Below, piece after piece: positions 1-9,247 of a stretch of DNA of 64,000 nt. Within the stretch, counting starts at the first letter, position 1; the number at the start of each line of letters is the position of its first letter. Source of the DNA: Cognataquiflexum rubidum (GTDB lineage: Bacteria > Bacteroidota > Bacteroidia > Cytophagales > Cyclobacteriaceae). Both the position numbers and the translations under genes were made by a program. Location of the stretch: the NCBI RefSeq assembly GCF_022538115.1, contig NZ_JAKZAL010000022.1, forward strand, positions 21,018-85,017. Reading direction: 5' to 3'. The notes beneath the pieces are model-generated. The model ran no database searches. It had not been told where the DNA came from and saw nothing but the letters and a program-made list of their open reading frames with translations.

Positions 1-1
1 A

Positions 2-607
2 AAAGAAACTGACAAGCTGATCGTGGTCATGGCACATTATGACCATATCGGAATGGACGGAGAAAAGATTTTTAATGGCGCAGATGACAATGCCTCAGGA
101 ACAGGTGGTGTTTTGGCCATGGCGGAGTACTTTTCCAAAAACCGACCCACCCACTCTATGTTATTTGTCGCTTTGGATGCTGAAGAAATGGGTCATCAGG
201 GAGCAAAAGCTTTGGTAGATGATTTCCCTTTTCCTATTGAACAGACTGTCCTGAATATCAACATGGACATGATCAGTAGAAACATTGACGGTGAAATATA
301 TGCTGTCGGTACATATCATTATCCCCAACTGAAGCCCACTATAGAAAAAGTCGCGGAAGGCCGGTTTCCAAAATTATTGTTTGGGCATGATGTACCCGGC
401 GAAAAAGCCGATTGGACAAACGCTTCTGACCATTCCCAATTTCACAGGAAGGGAATCCCTTTCATTTATTTTGGTGTCGAAGACCATGAGGATTACCATA
501 AGGAGACCGATACATTTGAGAGGATTCAACCCGAATTTTATATTGGTGCAGTAGAACTGATTTTGGATATTGTAATTGCCTTTGATCGGGAACTGAATAA
601 TGATTAG
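2..607 (+). CDS. M28-family zinc metallopeptidase, C-terminal part (5' end outside window)
   Basis: The reading frame is already open at base 2, so this is the C-terminal part of a longer gene that begins before the window. Co-catalytic zinc ligands of the M28 aminopeptidase family are visible in order: His and Asp in the HYDH segment, the bridging Asp in GADDNASG, the Glu pair in DAEEMGHQG, Asp in NMDMIS, and the last His in SDHSQFH. Members remove N-terminal residues from peptides and in Bacteroidota are usually exported or periplasmic. The missing N-terminus (signal peptide, any PA domain) cannot be judged. The ClC gene starts 40 bases downstream on the same strand. Family assignment is firm; substrate is unknown. 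Confidence 0.9.
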   Translation, partial: KETDKLIVVMAHYDHIGMDGEKIFNGADDNASGTGGVLAMAEYFSKNRPTHSMLFVALDAEEMGHQGAKALVDDFPFPIEQTVLNINMDMISRNIDGEIYAVGTYHYPQLKPTIEKVAEGRFPKLLFGHDVPGEKADWTNASDHSQFHRKGIPFIYFGVEDHEDYHKETDTFERIQPEFYIGAVELILDIVIAFDRELNND

Positions 608-647
608 GATGAAATGGATATCTTTAATTGAAAATCAATAAATAGAA

Positions 648-2426
648 TTGGCCAAAACAGACTATATAACACGCTTTTTGATTTGGAGGCTCCGCCACCT
701 CAGTACAAAAAACTTTGTATTAATAGTAAGTGGAGTAATCGGCATTGTTTCGGGAGTTGCGGCGGTGATTTTAAAAAGTTCAGTGCATGCTATTCAGGAA
801 TTTCTCACCAACAGCTTTTATGAGGAATACGCCAATTTTTTCTACATCATTTATCCCATCATCGGGATATCTCTAGCTTACATCATCGGCCATTACGTCC
901 TTAACGACAAAGGCGGACATGGAATCCCTGATGTCCTGCTGAGCATTTCAAAGAAAAGTAGTTTGATTCCAAGGGTAAAAATGTATAGCCGGGTAATCAC
1001 TTCTGCCTTGACGGTTGGATTTGGTGGCTCGGTTGGATTGGAGGCGCCGATAGTAGTGACCGGATCAGCAATCGGTTCGAATGTCGGGGTACTGATGCAC
1101 CTCAATGCCAAAAAAAGAACACTTTTGATAGGTTGCGGGGCAGCAGGGGCCATTTCGGCTATCTTTGGTGCTCCCATTGGTGCGGTGATTTTTGCCATCG
1201 AGGTGATTCTGCTGGAGGTCAGCATAGGAAGTTTTATCCCTCTGCTGATAGCGTCCGTGACAGGAGCATTGACCTCTATTCTTTTGCAGGGCAATGAGAG
1301 CACCTTCAACTTTTCTATTTCTGAGGAATTTGTTGCCTCGCATGTCCCCTACTATTTTGGGCTTGCTGTGTTTACGGGATTTATTTCATTGTATTTCAGT
1401 AAGACTATAATAAATACAGAGAGTTTGTTAGACAAATTCGATGAGCCATTTTTAAAGCTACTCTACGGCGGAGCCTTTTTGGGGCTTATCCTATTTATTT
1501 TCCCTCCTATCTATGGAGAGGGATATGATACGCTGAATCACCTGGTCTCCGGGCAACCTAACAATATCCTCTCCAAGAGTCCTTTTTTTTCAGAAATTGA
1601 TAATCCCTATTTCATTATTTTGTTTTTATCCCTGATCATTTTAATAAAACCGATTGCTTCTGCTATTACCATTGGTAGCGGTGGGAGCGGGGGTATTTTT
1701 GCTCCTTCCCTGTTTGTGGGAGGAATTGCCGGCTTTCTCTTTGCCTATACTGCCAACCTCTTTAACCTACCTATTGTGCTTCCTTTAGCCTCATTTACCT
1801 TGGTGGGCATGTGTGCCGTCATGAGTGGAGTGCAGCATGCCCCGCTGTCAGCCATATTTTTGATAGCGGAATTGACTGGTGGATACGAATTGTTGATCCC
1901 GCTGATGTTGGTTTCTTCAGTCTCCTACGTCACGACAACTTATTTTGACAAGGATTCCCTTTACAAAAAGCAACTGATAGCCAAAGGTACTTTCCTTCCT
2001 GCCACCAAGGATGAAGAGGTTCTCGAACTTATGGACATCAAAAAAATCATGGAAACTGACCTCCTTCCTGTTTCGCCTGAAGCGAGTCTTGGTGACCTCT
2101 GCGAATTGGTAAAACTTTCGAAGAGAAATATTTTTCCTGTAGTGAATGACGAGGGCGACCTGAACGGAATAGTCACTTTGGACGATATCAGAGAGCTCAT
2201 GTTTGATGCAGAAAGCCAGAAAACGCTGAAGGTCAAGCAACTGATGCATTCTCCCCCAGAAGTGATAAACAGTAACGAAAATATGCAAAATGTGATGGAT
2301 AAGTTCGAAAAATCAGGTGCTTGGAACCTTCCCGTGATCGAGTCAGGAAAATACTTGGGATTTATCTCCAAAGCCAGAATTTTCCATGCCTACAGGAAGA
2401 AACTGATCCGGCAAAATCAAGAATAA
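648..2426 (+). CDS. ClC-family chloride channel/transporter with C-terminal CBS pair
   Basis: 592 residues: a ClC membrane core (about 25-440) followed by two CBS domains (about 460-590) that in this family bind adenine nucleotides and regulate gating. Selectivity segments are present: GHGIP (90-94, family usual GSGIP), GLEAP with the gating Glu at 132 (usual GREGP), GGIFAP, and a Tyr in DSLYKK matching the inner-gate Tyr. At the position of the internal proton glutamate of E. coli ClC-ec1 (E203) I read Val186, after a conserved Glu185. Valine there is typical of channel-type ClCs, so passive chloride conduction is inferred rather than H+/Cl- exchange. The start is TTG at 648: an in-frame stop lies at 639-641 and the next Met is about 110 codons in, inside the membrane core. 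Confidence 0.93.
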   Translation: MAKTDYITRFLIWRLRHLSTKNFVLIVSGVIGIVSGVAAVILKSSVHAIQEFLTNSFYEEYANFFYIIYPIIGISLAYIIGHYVLNDKGGHGIPDVLLSISKKSSLIPRVKMYSRVITSALTVGFGGSVGLEAPIVVTGSAIGSNVGVLMHLNAKKRTLLIGCGAAGAISAIFGAPIGAVIFAIEVILLEVSIGSFIPLLIASVTGALTSILLQGNESTFNFSISEEFVASHVPYYFGLAVFTGFISLYFSKTIINTESLLDKFDEPFLKLLYGGAFLGLILFIFPPIYGEGYDTLNHLVSGQPNNILSKSPFFSEIDNPYFIILFLSLIILIKPIASAITIGSGGSGGIFAPSLFVGGIAGFLFAYTANLFNLPIVLPLASFTLVGMCAVMSGVQHAPLSAIFLIAELTGGYELLIPLMLVSSVSYVTTTYFDKDSLYKKQLIAKGTFLPATKDEEVLELMDIKKIMETDLLPVSPEASLGDLCELVKLSKRNIFPVVNDEGDLNGIVTLDDIRELMFDAESQKTLKVKQLMHSPPEVINSNENMQNVMDKFEKSGAWNLPVIESGKYLGFISKARIFHAYRKKLIRQNQE

Positions 2427-2968
2427 AGGCCACTGTTTTTATGAAATTTTTCCCCAAATTTCCAACCCAAAAAAATACAACGATTACGTAAAATTCTCAT
2501 TTACAGTTAATTATCCACAAAATCATATAAAAGTGAAGTGATTTAATTAATTGATTATCAATAGGTTATGCGCTTTTTTTTAGGGTGTGTGGAAAAGTAT
2601 TCGAAAATGTGGATAAAAAAGGCTTGCATTTTAAGATATGTCTTTAAAGGCTGATTTAGAAGTTTTTGGAAATTTGCAGTACTCAAGGCCTTCAGTTTTT
2701 TTATCCTTCTATTGGTTTTTTATACCTAAATCAGTAAAAAATATTGCGATTTATTCGACACAAAAAACTTAATGTAAAATACTAAAAACTCATTTAGAAA
2801 ATTCCTGTTTGTAAAATCAAGTATGTTCTAATAAAAATACAATTTTAACAGGATATGTTCAATTCAAAATTCAAAACACACCTTGAACTCTTATTCAGAA
2901 AAATTAGCAGGGAGGTAATAAATTAGGTGAAAAAAAAAGACTGCTTTGATTAGAAGCAGTCGTTTACT
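2427..2968. other. AT-rich non-coding region with DnaA-box cluster (candidate replication origin)
   Basis: This 542-bp stretch between convergent genes holds no credible gene. It contains a perfect DnaA box TTATCCACA at 2511-2519, a perfect box on the other strand (TGTGGATAA) at 2608-2616, and a one-mismatch box (TGTGGAAAA) around 2588-2596. Very AT-rich sequence lies around and between them. Two exact 9-mers within about 100 bp would rarely occur by chance in a stretch this size. A clustered box array beside an AT-rich tract is the usual anatomy of oriC, and in Bacteroidota oriC is often away from dnaA. This is inference from motifs only; base-skew was not measured. Confidence 0.35.
2930..2961 (-). 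terminator. Intrinsic terminator of the kynU-kmo operon
   Basis: On the minus strand, 8 bases after the kmo stop codon, GACTGCTT (2961-2954) and AAGCAGTC (2946-2939) form a perfect 8-bp stem with a 7-nt loop, followed directly by a run of nine T (2938-2930). Confidence 0.9.
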
Positions 2969-4324
2969 TTATACAGCTTTCGCTTTGTCCATTTGGTAAA
3001 GGATATCTTCATAATCCAGTTTGTCCCAATTTTGGGAAATCAATGGGCTTGACATGACCTTGTCCATGATCTTTTCCTGCAGCTTCCCTTGGGCATATGC
3101 CTCCGAGTATGGCATATTGGAAAATGTCACCATGGTATAGAGCGGAATCCACTCTTTAGGGTAAAGGGCATGCAACTTGGCTTCTATTTTTTTTCTGATC
3201 AGGAATTTTGGGTCAGACACTTCATTTCTCATTTCTTCGAAATTTTCCATCGCTAGCTGACAGATCGCATCCGTATCTCTTTTCCTCTTTTTCTGAAATT
3301 TGGCAAAAACCAACTCCCAAGCATTGGTTCCGAATTTTTCAATCAATTCATCCAAAATAAAACAATCCTCAAATCCACAATTCATGCCCTGTCCATAAAA
3401 AGGAACCATGGCATGAGAAGCATCACCGATCAATAGCGCGCTTTTGAGCATCCAAGGATAGCATTCAATATTGATAAGGGCTGAGGAAGGGTTTTTGAAA
3501 TATTGTTCCTTCAAGTTGGGCATTAACTTAAATGCATCGTCAAAGTAGGTTTCAAAGATATTCGCCACATCCTTTTCATCTCTTATATTTTCAAAACTGA
3601 CTCTCTCCCCTTCGAAGGGAAGAAAAAGGGTGCAGGTAAATGATTTGTCCGGATTGGGAAGTGCGATAAGCATAAAGCTTCCCCTTGGCCAGATATGGAG
3701 GGCATTGGGATCCATGGCAAATTCACCGGATTCCGTCGGCGGGATGCTGAGTTCTTTATAACCATGGGTGATATATTCCTGCTTGTAGTCAAATCGGACT
3801 TGCTTCAGCATGGCATTTCTAAGCGCAGAATAGGCTCCATCTGATCCAATAATGACATTTGAGGAAATTGTTTCTTTGTTCCCTTCCGGATCCACGACCA
3901 AAAGCTCATTGGACCTGAGGTCCACGTCATCGATCTTATGGCCAAAATTCAACTTCACACCAATCTTTTCAGCCTCATCCATCAGCAATTGGTTGAACCT
4001 GCCACGGGAAATGGAATAAATGGCCTGACCTTCTTTTCCGTAAGGGATGAAGCTGGTTTTCCCATGTTCATCGTGGACTTTTCGCCCGTACATGGGAATG
4101 GTCAAGGGGAGTACTTTTTCCCTTAAACCGGCTTTTTCCAAGGCATTCCACCCTCTGTCACTCAAGGCCATGTTGATAGACCTTCCTTCTTCTTGGTACT
4201 GCCCTTTTCGGTTGTCGGGTCTTTTCTCGTAAACATTTACGTCAAGACCTCTTTTTTTCATATATATGCTCAACAATGACCCGATAAGCCCGGAACCAAG
4301 GATGCTGATTTCATTTTTTTTCAT
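2969..4324 (-). CDS. kmo: Kynurenine 3-monooxygenase
   Basis: FAD/NADPH-dependent aromatic hydroxylase converting L-kynurenine to 3-hydroxykynurenine, a step of the tryptophan-to-NAD or tryptophan-degradation route. A Rossmann FAD motif (GSGLIGS) lies at the N-terminus, SDGAYSALR mid-protein, and the second FAD motif (GDASHAMVPFYGQGMNCG) near residue 300, as in the KMO family. The 451-residue length is usual. I start at the ATG at 4324; an upstream in-frame TTG at 4357 would overlap kynU and add 11 unneeded residues. It lies 25 bases after kynU in the same orientation, clearly an operon, and ends in a strong terminator. Cytoplasmic; some homologues have a C-terminal membrane helix, which I do not see. 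Confidence 0.95.
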   Translation of the reverse strand: MKKNEISILGSGLIGSLLSIYMKKRGLDVNVYEKRPDNRKGQYQEEGRSINMALSDRGWNALEKAGLREKVLPLTIPMYGRKVHDEHGKTSFIPYGKEGQAIYSISRGRFNQLLMDEAEKIGVKLNFGHKIDDVDLRSNELLVVDPEGNKETISSNVIIGSDGAYSALRNAMLKQVRFDYKQEYITHGYKELSIPPTESGEFAMDPNALHIWPRGSFMLIALPNPDKSFTCTLFLPFEGERVSFENIRDEKDVANIFETYFDDAFKLMPNLKEQYFKNPSSALINIECYPWMLKSALLIGDASHAMVPFYGQGMNCGFEDCFILDELIEKFGTNAWELVFAKFQKKRKRDTDAICQLAMENFEEMRNEVSDPKFLIRKKIEAKLHALYPKEWIPLYTMVTFSNMPYSEAYAQGKLQEKIMDKVMSSPLISQNWDKLDYEDILYQMDKAKAV

Positions 4325-4349
4325 GGTTTGAGAGATACTTTCTGCCTGA

Positions 4350-5636
4350 TCAGGCAAATTTGTGAAGGGATTGTTCTAGGATTTTGGCAAACCTATAGAC
4401 ATCCAGAAAGCTGTTATATAACGGTGTGGGTGCGATTCTAATTACATTGGGATGACGCCAATCCCCAACTATTGCATTTTGGTAAAGTTCATCAAAGACA
4501 GCTTTTCCGCCTTTTATGACAAGCAAAGATAATTGACAGCCTCTTTCGTTGGTGTTTTTGGGGGTAATTATTTCAATTACACCGCGTTCACCGTTGATTT
4601 CTTGGAGTAAAAACTCCAAATAACCTGTCAAAAGTTCACTTTTTTGCCTCAGTCTATCCATGCCTGCTTCCTGAAAAATATCCAAGGAAGCCTGATGTGC
4701 AGCCAATGCGAGAACATTGGAATTGGCCAACTGCCACCCGTCTGCACCAAACATCGGTTTAAAACCTTTTTCCATCTTGAATCGCTGTCCTTCGTCATGT
4801 CCCCACCAACCTGCAAATCTCGGCAAGTCGGGACTTTCGGCATGGCGCTCATGAACAAAAATACCGGAGATATTTCCCGGCCCCGAGTTCATGTATTTGT
4901 AACTGCACCAAGTGGCAAAATCAACTCCCCAATCATGCAACTGAAGGGGAACATTTCCTGCAGCATGGGCCAGGTCAAATCCCACTTTTGCTCCTGCTGC
5001 ATGCCCCGCGGCAGTGATCGCCTCCATGTCAAACACCTGCCCGGTATAATATTGCAAACCTCCCATCATGACCAAGGCAAGTTGGCCCTGATTTTCTGAA
5101 ATGGTTTTAAGGATGTCTTCAGTCCTCAGCGTATATTCTCCCTCCCTTGGCTTTAATTCGATGATGGTCTGATCGGGATCCAAGCCATGAAACTTGACTT
5201 GCGTCTCGAGCATATACATATCCGAAGGAAAAGCACCAGCTTCAGTGATGATTTTGAATCGCTCTTTGGTAGGCTGGTAAAATGACACCATCAAAAAATG
5301 AAGGTTTGAACTTAGGTTATTCATCGCCACGACCTCATGCTCATGTGCACCGACAATCTCAGCCAAAGCCGGTTTGGATTTTTTGCGGACATGATACCAT
5401 GCGTCTTCCCCATGAAAATGTCCATCTACTGCCAGATTGGCCCAGTTATCCAACTCCTTTTGGATGTATTCTTTTGTGGTTTTGGGCTGTAGCCCAAGGG
5501 AATTGCCACAAAAATAAATCGCCTCCTTTCCATCGACTTTGGGAAAATAAAATCTTGACCGGAATCCTGCTAAAGGATCCTTTTCATCCATTTCTCTGGC
5601 AAAATCTTCTGAAAATCGGTAGTCTGTTTTTTTCAT
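4350..5636 (-). CDS. kynU: Kynureninase
   Basis: PLP-dependent hydrolase cleaving 3-hydroxykynurenine to 3-hydroxyanthranilate and alanine (or kynurenine to anthranilate). The 428-residue protein shows the cofactor-binding Asp in GFDLAHAAGN (about 221) and the Schiff-base Lys in CSYKYMNSGPG (about 247). ATG at 5636 is chosen over an in-frame TTG at 5666, which only adds a non-conserved leader. First gene of a two-gene operon with kmo. No tryptophan dioxygenase, kynurenine formamidase or 3-hydroxyanthranilate dioxygenase is in the window, so those steps must be elsewhere if the route is complete. The divergent neighbour is ridA. Confidence 0.96.
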   Translation of the reverse strand: MKKTDYRFSEDFAREMDEKDPLAGFRSRFYFPKVDGKEAIYFCGNSLGLQPKTTKEYIQKELDNWANLAVDGHFHGEDAWYHVRKKSKPALAEIVGAHEHEVVAMNNLSSNLHFLMVSFYQPTKERFKIITEAGAFPSDMYMLETQVKFHGLDPDQTIIELKPREGEYTLRTEDILKTISENQGQLALVMMGGLQYYTGQVFDMEAITAAGHAAGAKVGFDLAHAAGNVPLQLHDWGVDFATWCSYKYMNSGPGNISGIFVHERHAESPDLPRFAGWWGHDEGQRFKMEKGFKPMFGADGWQLANSNVLALAAHQASLDIFQEAGMDRLRQKSELLTGYLEFLLQEINGERGVIEIITPKNTNERGCQLSLLVIKGGKAVFDELYQNAIVGDWRHPNVIRIAPTPLYNSFLDVYRFAKILEQSLHKFA

Positions 5637-5796
5637 TTTTAGTAATGGAAAGAAGGGTGTTGGCAAAGACTAAACCACCATGCAGGCAATAGGTTTGTCT
5701 CCATCATCAAAATTACCATGTTTCCGTTTTGAAAAAAACCGATTTGATTTCGGCGGTTGTTTCTGAATCTGTATTTTGCACAAAAATAGATATCCC

Positions 5797-6177
5797 ATGT
5801 CCAAAGAAATCATCTTCTCAAGTGATGCCCCTGCGCCTATCGGGCCCTATAGCCAAGCTGTTAAAACCGGAAATACGCTTTATCTGTCAGGTCAGATTGC
5901 CTTGGATCCTGTCACCGGTGAGTTGATCAATGAAAATATTACCGAAGAAACCCACGCTGTCATGAAAAACATGGATGCGGTGCTGAGAGCCGGAGGTTTT
6001 ACCTTTGCCGATGTGGTCAAATGCACCATATTTATCAGGGACATGGGTCAGTTTGCGACAATCAATGAAGCATACGGGCAGTATTTCAAAACCAATCCCC
6101 CCGCAAGAGAAACCGTCGAAGTCAGCAAACTTCCGAAGAATGTCAATGTGGAAATTTCCTGTATTGCAGTAAAATAG
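5797..6177 (+). CDS. ridA: RidA family enamine/imine deaminase
   Basis: A 126-residue RidA/YjgF protein: hydrolyses reactive 2-aminoacrylate-type enamines released by PLP enzymes. The active-site Arg of the family is at about 104 (PPARETVEV) and the conserved Glu at about 119 (NVNVEI). Strand and helix motifs GPYSQAV and LYLSGQI are typical. ATG at 5797 is chosen; an in-frame TTG at 5776 gives a leader absent from the family. It is divergent from kynU, a PLP enzyme of amino-acid catabolism. A role in clearing imine intermediates of that pathway is possible but not shown, because RidA proteins are widespread. Cytoplasmic. Confidence 0.94.
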   Translation: MSKEIIFSSDAPAPIGPYSQAVKTGNTLYLSGQIALDPVTGELINENITEETHAVMKNMDAVLRAGGFTFADVVKCTIFIRDMGQFATINEAYGQYFKTNPPARETVEVSKLPKNVNVEISCIAVK

Positions 6178-6268
6178 GAAATCAGAATTTTAAAGGCATC
6201 AATCGGTATCTTACTTTAAAGAGGAATCCTGCTCAATAACTTTTTTGGTGGGCTAGAGTTAAAATCCA

Positions 6269-6754
6269 ATGAATCCATTTCCAAACCACAGCGAAGTCCT
6301 CGTATCTGCATTGTCCAAAAAGGAAGTGGAACAGCGGTTAGAAAAAGTAACCCTGGATGTCAACTTTTTGGATTATGAGCAAAGACTGCAAAAAGGATTT
6401 CAATTCAACGGAAAAGTGGAAAAAGAATCATTCAGACTCTCCTTGGCCATCAATAAGCCGGACAGTTTTTTGCCCTTGATCTTGGGCAAAATCGAGGCCA
6501 CACCCAAAGGTTGTATCCTTTTTCTCAGATATAGGCTATTCCCGAGTTCTACATTTTTCTTGGGTTTTTGGACGGTGGTGACCTTGGGCCTGGCTGTGGT
6601 TTTTGGCTTGGTCTCCCAAAATCCTGTTTATGCCGGCATCAGTCTTCTTGCCGCCATTGGCAACTACTATTTTGCATGGAGTTATTTCAAAAGGAAAATC
6701 AAAATCTCACAGGAGATATTCCATGAGATGCTCAATTTGGATCGAAAGGATTAA
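6269..6754 (+). CDS. Hypothetical two-helix membrane protein
   Basis: I do not recognise a family. The 161-residue protein has a soluble N-terminal half (about 1-90) rich in beta-like segments, then two hydrophobic segments at about 96-115 and 119-139 separated by a short turn, and a charged C-terminal tail. There is no signal peptide, so it is probably an inner-membrane protein with both ends in the cytoplasm. It lies between ridA and fumC on the same strand with gaps of about 90 and 77 bases; co-transcription is possible, and no functional link is visible. Confidence 0.75.
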   Translation: MNPFPNHSEVLVSALSKKEVEQRLEKVTLDVNFLDYEQRLQKGFQFNGKVEKESFRLSLAINKPDSFLPLILGKIEATPKGCILFLRYRLFPSSTFFLGFWTVVTLGLAVVFGLVSQNPVYAGISLLAAIGNYYFAWSYFKRKIKISQEIFHEMLNLDRKD

Positions 6755-6831
6755 TTCCCCTTATCCTTATGTATTCTTCCAATCAGGTAGTAATTTAGCG
6801 CATCAAAAAATAACCACAGGATCAAATAAAT

Positions 6832-8232
6832 ATGAGCATCAGGATAGAAAAAGATACCATGGGGCCTGTTGAGGTTCCTGCTGACAAATATTGGGGAGCG
6901 CAGACCCAAAGGTCCATCAACAATTTTAAAATCGGCGGTGAAAAAAACAGGATGCCTATCGAAATCATCAGGGCATTTGCCATCCTCAAAAAATCCGCTG
7001 CCATCGCCAATGCCGAGCTCGGAGTATTGACTCAGGACAAAGCCGATATCATTGCCAAGGTCTGCGATGAGATATTGACAGGGCAGCATGATGATCAGTT
7101 TCCACTCGTGATCTGGCAGACAGGTTCTGGGACACAATCCAACATGAACGCCAACGAAGTAATCGCCTACAGGGCACATGTGCTTTTGGGAGGTTCATTG
7201 GAAGATGCCAAAAAGAAAATCCACCCCAACGATGATGTGAACAAATCACAGTCTTCGAACGATACTTTCCCCACTGCCATGCACATTGCGGCTTACAAGA
7301 TGGTTTTGGAAACCACCATCCCTGGTGTGGAGCTCCTCAAAAATACACTTAAAGCAAAATCAGAGGAGTTTATGGGTGTCGTAAAGATCGGCAGGACCCA
7401 CTTTATGGACGCCACCCCGCTTACTTTGGGACAGGAGTTTTCGGGATATGTCGCGCAACTTGAACATGGACTGAAAGCATTGAGAAATACTTTGTCCCAC
7501 CTGTCAGAACTTGCCCTTGGCGGAACTGCAGTAGGCACCGGATTGAATACCCCTGCAGGTTATTCTGAATTGGTGGCCGCCAAAATCGCCCAATTCTCCG
7601 GACAGCCGATGGTCACTGCACCCAACAAATTTGAAGCACTTGCGGCCCATGACGGCATTGTGGAAACCCACGGCGCCTTGAAGCAATTGGCAGTAAGTCT
7701 GATGAAAATCGCCAATGACATCCGGATGCTTTCTTCAGGACCAAGATCCGGTATCGGTGAAATCCTGATCCCTGAAAATGAACCGGGATCATCTATCATG
7801 CCAGGCAAAGTCAATCCGACCCAAGTGGAAGCCATGACGATGGTTGCCGCACAGGTCATGGGCAACGACGTGGCTATTTCCATCGGCGGATCAAACGGAC
7901 ATTTTGAGCTGAATGTCTTCAAACCGATGATGATTGCCAACTTCCTACAGTCCGCTAGGTTGATCGGTGATGCCTGTGTTTCCTTCAATGACAACTGCGC
8001 TATCGGTATTGAGCCAAATAAACCATTTATCAAGAGACATTTGGAGAATTCCCTGATGTTGGTGACAGCGTTAAATCCTTACATTGGTTATGAAAACGCA
8101 GCAGCCATTGCGAAGAAAGCGCACAAAGAAGGCACAAGCCTAAGGGAAGCTGCTTTGGCATTGGGTCTATTGACAAACGAGCAGTTTGACGAATGGGTGA
8201 AGCCAGAGGACATGATCGGCAGCCTTAAATAA
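6832..8232 (+). CDS. fumC: Class II fumarate hydratase
   Basis: Iron-independent fumarase interconverting fumarate and malate in the TCA cycle; cytoplasmic homotetramer. The 466-residue protein has the aspartase/fumarase superfamily signature [13 protein letters not shown] near residue 325, which carries the catalytic serine loop. Substrate-site motifs [13 protein letters not shown] and [11 protein letters not shown] are present, and [17 protein letters not shown] carries the helper histidine. The [14 protein letters not shown] form and the length match FumC rather than aspartase or argininosuccinate lyase. The ATG at 6832 fits the family N-terminus. A small exported coiled-coil protein follows 21 bases downstream and may be co-transcribed. 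Confidence 0.97.
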   Translation: MSIRIEKDTMGPVEVPADKYWGAQTQRSINNFKIGGEKNRMPIEIIRAFAILKKSAAIANAELGVLTQDKADIIAKVCDEILTGQHDDQFPLVIWQTGSGTQSNMNANEVIAYRAHVLLGGSLEDAKKKIHPNDDVNKSQSSNDTFPTAMHIAAYKMVLETTIPGVELLKNTLKAKSEEFMGVVKIGRTHFMDATPLTLGQEFSGYVAQLEHGLKALRNTLSHLSELALGGTAVGTGLNTPAGYSELVAAKIAQFSGQPMVTAPNKFEALAAHDGIVETHGALKQLAVSLMKIANDIRMLSSGPRSGIGEILIPENEPGSSIMPGKVNPTQVEAMTMVAAQVMGNDVAISIGGSNGHFELNVFKPMMIANFLQSARLIGDACVSFNDNCAIGIEPNKPFIKRHLENSLMLVTALNPYIGYENAAAIAKKAHKEGTSLREAALALGLLTNEQFDEWVKPEDMIGSLK

Positions 8233-8253
8233 GCAAATCAATTTTACCCCCAT

Positions 8254-8574
8254 ATGAAAAAATCGAACATTTTGATGACGACAGCGGCCGCCTTGCTCCT
8301 GTTTTCCTCCACACCTACATTTGCTGAAGGCAAAGGCAAAAAAGAACCAAAAGTATTGACCGCTGAAGAGCAGGTAAAACTTGAGGAAATCGAAGCCCGG
8401 GTTCTTGAAATCCGAGATATGGAATTATCCAATCTTGAAAAAGCTGAAAAAGCCGAAATCAAAGCAGAATTGAAAAGCCTTGAAAAAGAAGCCAGAGCCC
8501 TCCGTGGAACAGGTCTTTACATTTCCACAGGGGCTTTGATTATCATTATCATCCTTTTGATTATCCTTCTTTAA
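8254..8574 (+). CDS. Small exported coiled-coil protein with C-terminal membrane anchor
   Basis: 106 residues: signal peptide (1-24, ending TFAEG), a highly charged Glu/Lys-rich region (about 30-83) with heptad character suggesting a coiled coil, and a C-terminal hydrophobic helix dominated by Ile/Leu (about 88-106). The layout suggests a periplasmic coiled-coil tail anchored in the membrane at its C-terminus. Similar short proteins are common and uncharacterised in Cytophagales. It sits 21 bases after fumC and is followed by a terminator-like hairpin, so it probably ends that transcript. No function is inferred. Confidence 0.75.
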   Translation: MKKSNILMTTAAALLLFSSTPTFAEGKGKKEPKVLTAEEQVKLEEIEARVLEIRDMELSNLEKAEKAEIKAELKSLEKEARALRGTGLYISTGALIIIIILLIILL

Positions 8575-8639
8575 GACAATCAGCACTTCAGATTCAAAGC
8601 AGAGAGGTAATCAAAGCTTTTTTGAAGGGCATTTACAGG

Positions 8640-8690
8640 ATCAGGAGTCAGGTCTTTTTCTAACAGAAAATGCTTGGCTCCTGATTTTTT
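8640..8690 (+). terminator. Probable intrinsic terminator after the fumC-linked small gene
   Basis: ATCAGGAGTCA (8640-8650) pairs with TGGCTCCTGAT (8675-8685), with one G-U pair and a 24-nt loop, and is followed by six T. It lies about 65 bases after the stop of the upstream gene. Confidence 0.6.
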
Positions 8691-8734
8691 CACAATGGAT
8701 CAATGTTGAGCCTAAAAAAACATTTCTCCGAGGG

Positions 8735-9172
8735 TCAGTCTTCTATGGTTTTCAAATATTTTTTCACTTTGACAGACCGTATAAAAATAATTGAGAGCAG
8801 TATCACCCAGATGATTTGATTGAAACCGATTTGGAACACAGTCCTTTTGTTCCATCCCAAATCAGGGATAAAAGCAATGAAAACCCAAACAAGAAGTGCC
8901 AGATGTCCGACGATCCCGACCAAAATCAAATACTGCCAACTGATCGGATAAAAGGCACTCATAAAAATCAGGAACCCTAAGATCATCCCGAAAATCCCGA
9001 AGACGTTGGTATTGGAATCAGCGAGGTAACCCGGATTCATAGACAGCCATTTCAAAAAGTCTTCTCCAAAATATCTGAAGAAAGCGGACCAAGCAAAGGT
9101 GTACATCCCTGTAAGCAATAACAGGCCGCGCAGGGGCATTGGAAAACTTGGTGTAATGCTGTTTTTGTCCAT
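8735..9172 (-). CDS. Hypothetical four-helix membrane protein
   Basis: A 145-residue integral membrane protein with four predicted helices (about 15-33, 57-76, 80-102 and 114-132) and short charged ends. No catalytic motif or family signature recognised. The ATG at 9172 is the only sensible start. It is transcribed away from the amidase gene, from which it is separated by a 75-bp divergent intergenic region. The closely spaced helices resemble small uncharacterised inner-membrane proteins of Bacteroidota; no function is proposed. Confidence 0.75.
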   Translation of the reverse strand: MDKNSITPSFPMPLRGLLLLTGMYTFAWSAFFRYFGEDFLKWLSMNPGYLADSNTNVFGIFGMILGFLIFMSAFYPISWQYLILVGIVGHLALLVWVFIAFIPDLGWNKRTVFQIGFNQIIWVILLSIIFIRSVKVKKYLKTIED

Positions 9173-9247
9173 AATCTAAATTGGCTATATTCCTCGAAAA
9201 TAACATTTACTTGTCCGAATAGGTTTTTTACCCAAACGTAAATCTAC

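Noticed and set aside
4325..4357. Longer kmo N-terminus from a TTG overlapping kynU
   Set aside because: The ATG at 4324 places the FAD motif at the usual distance from the start; the extra residues are not family-like.
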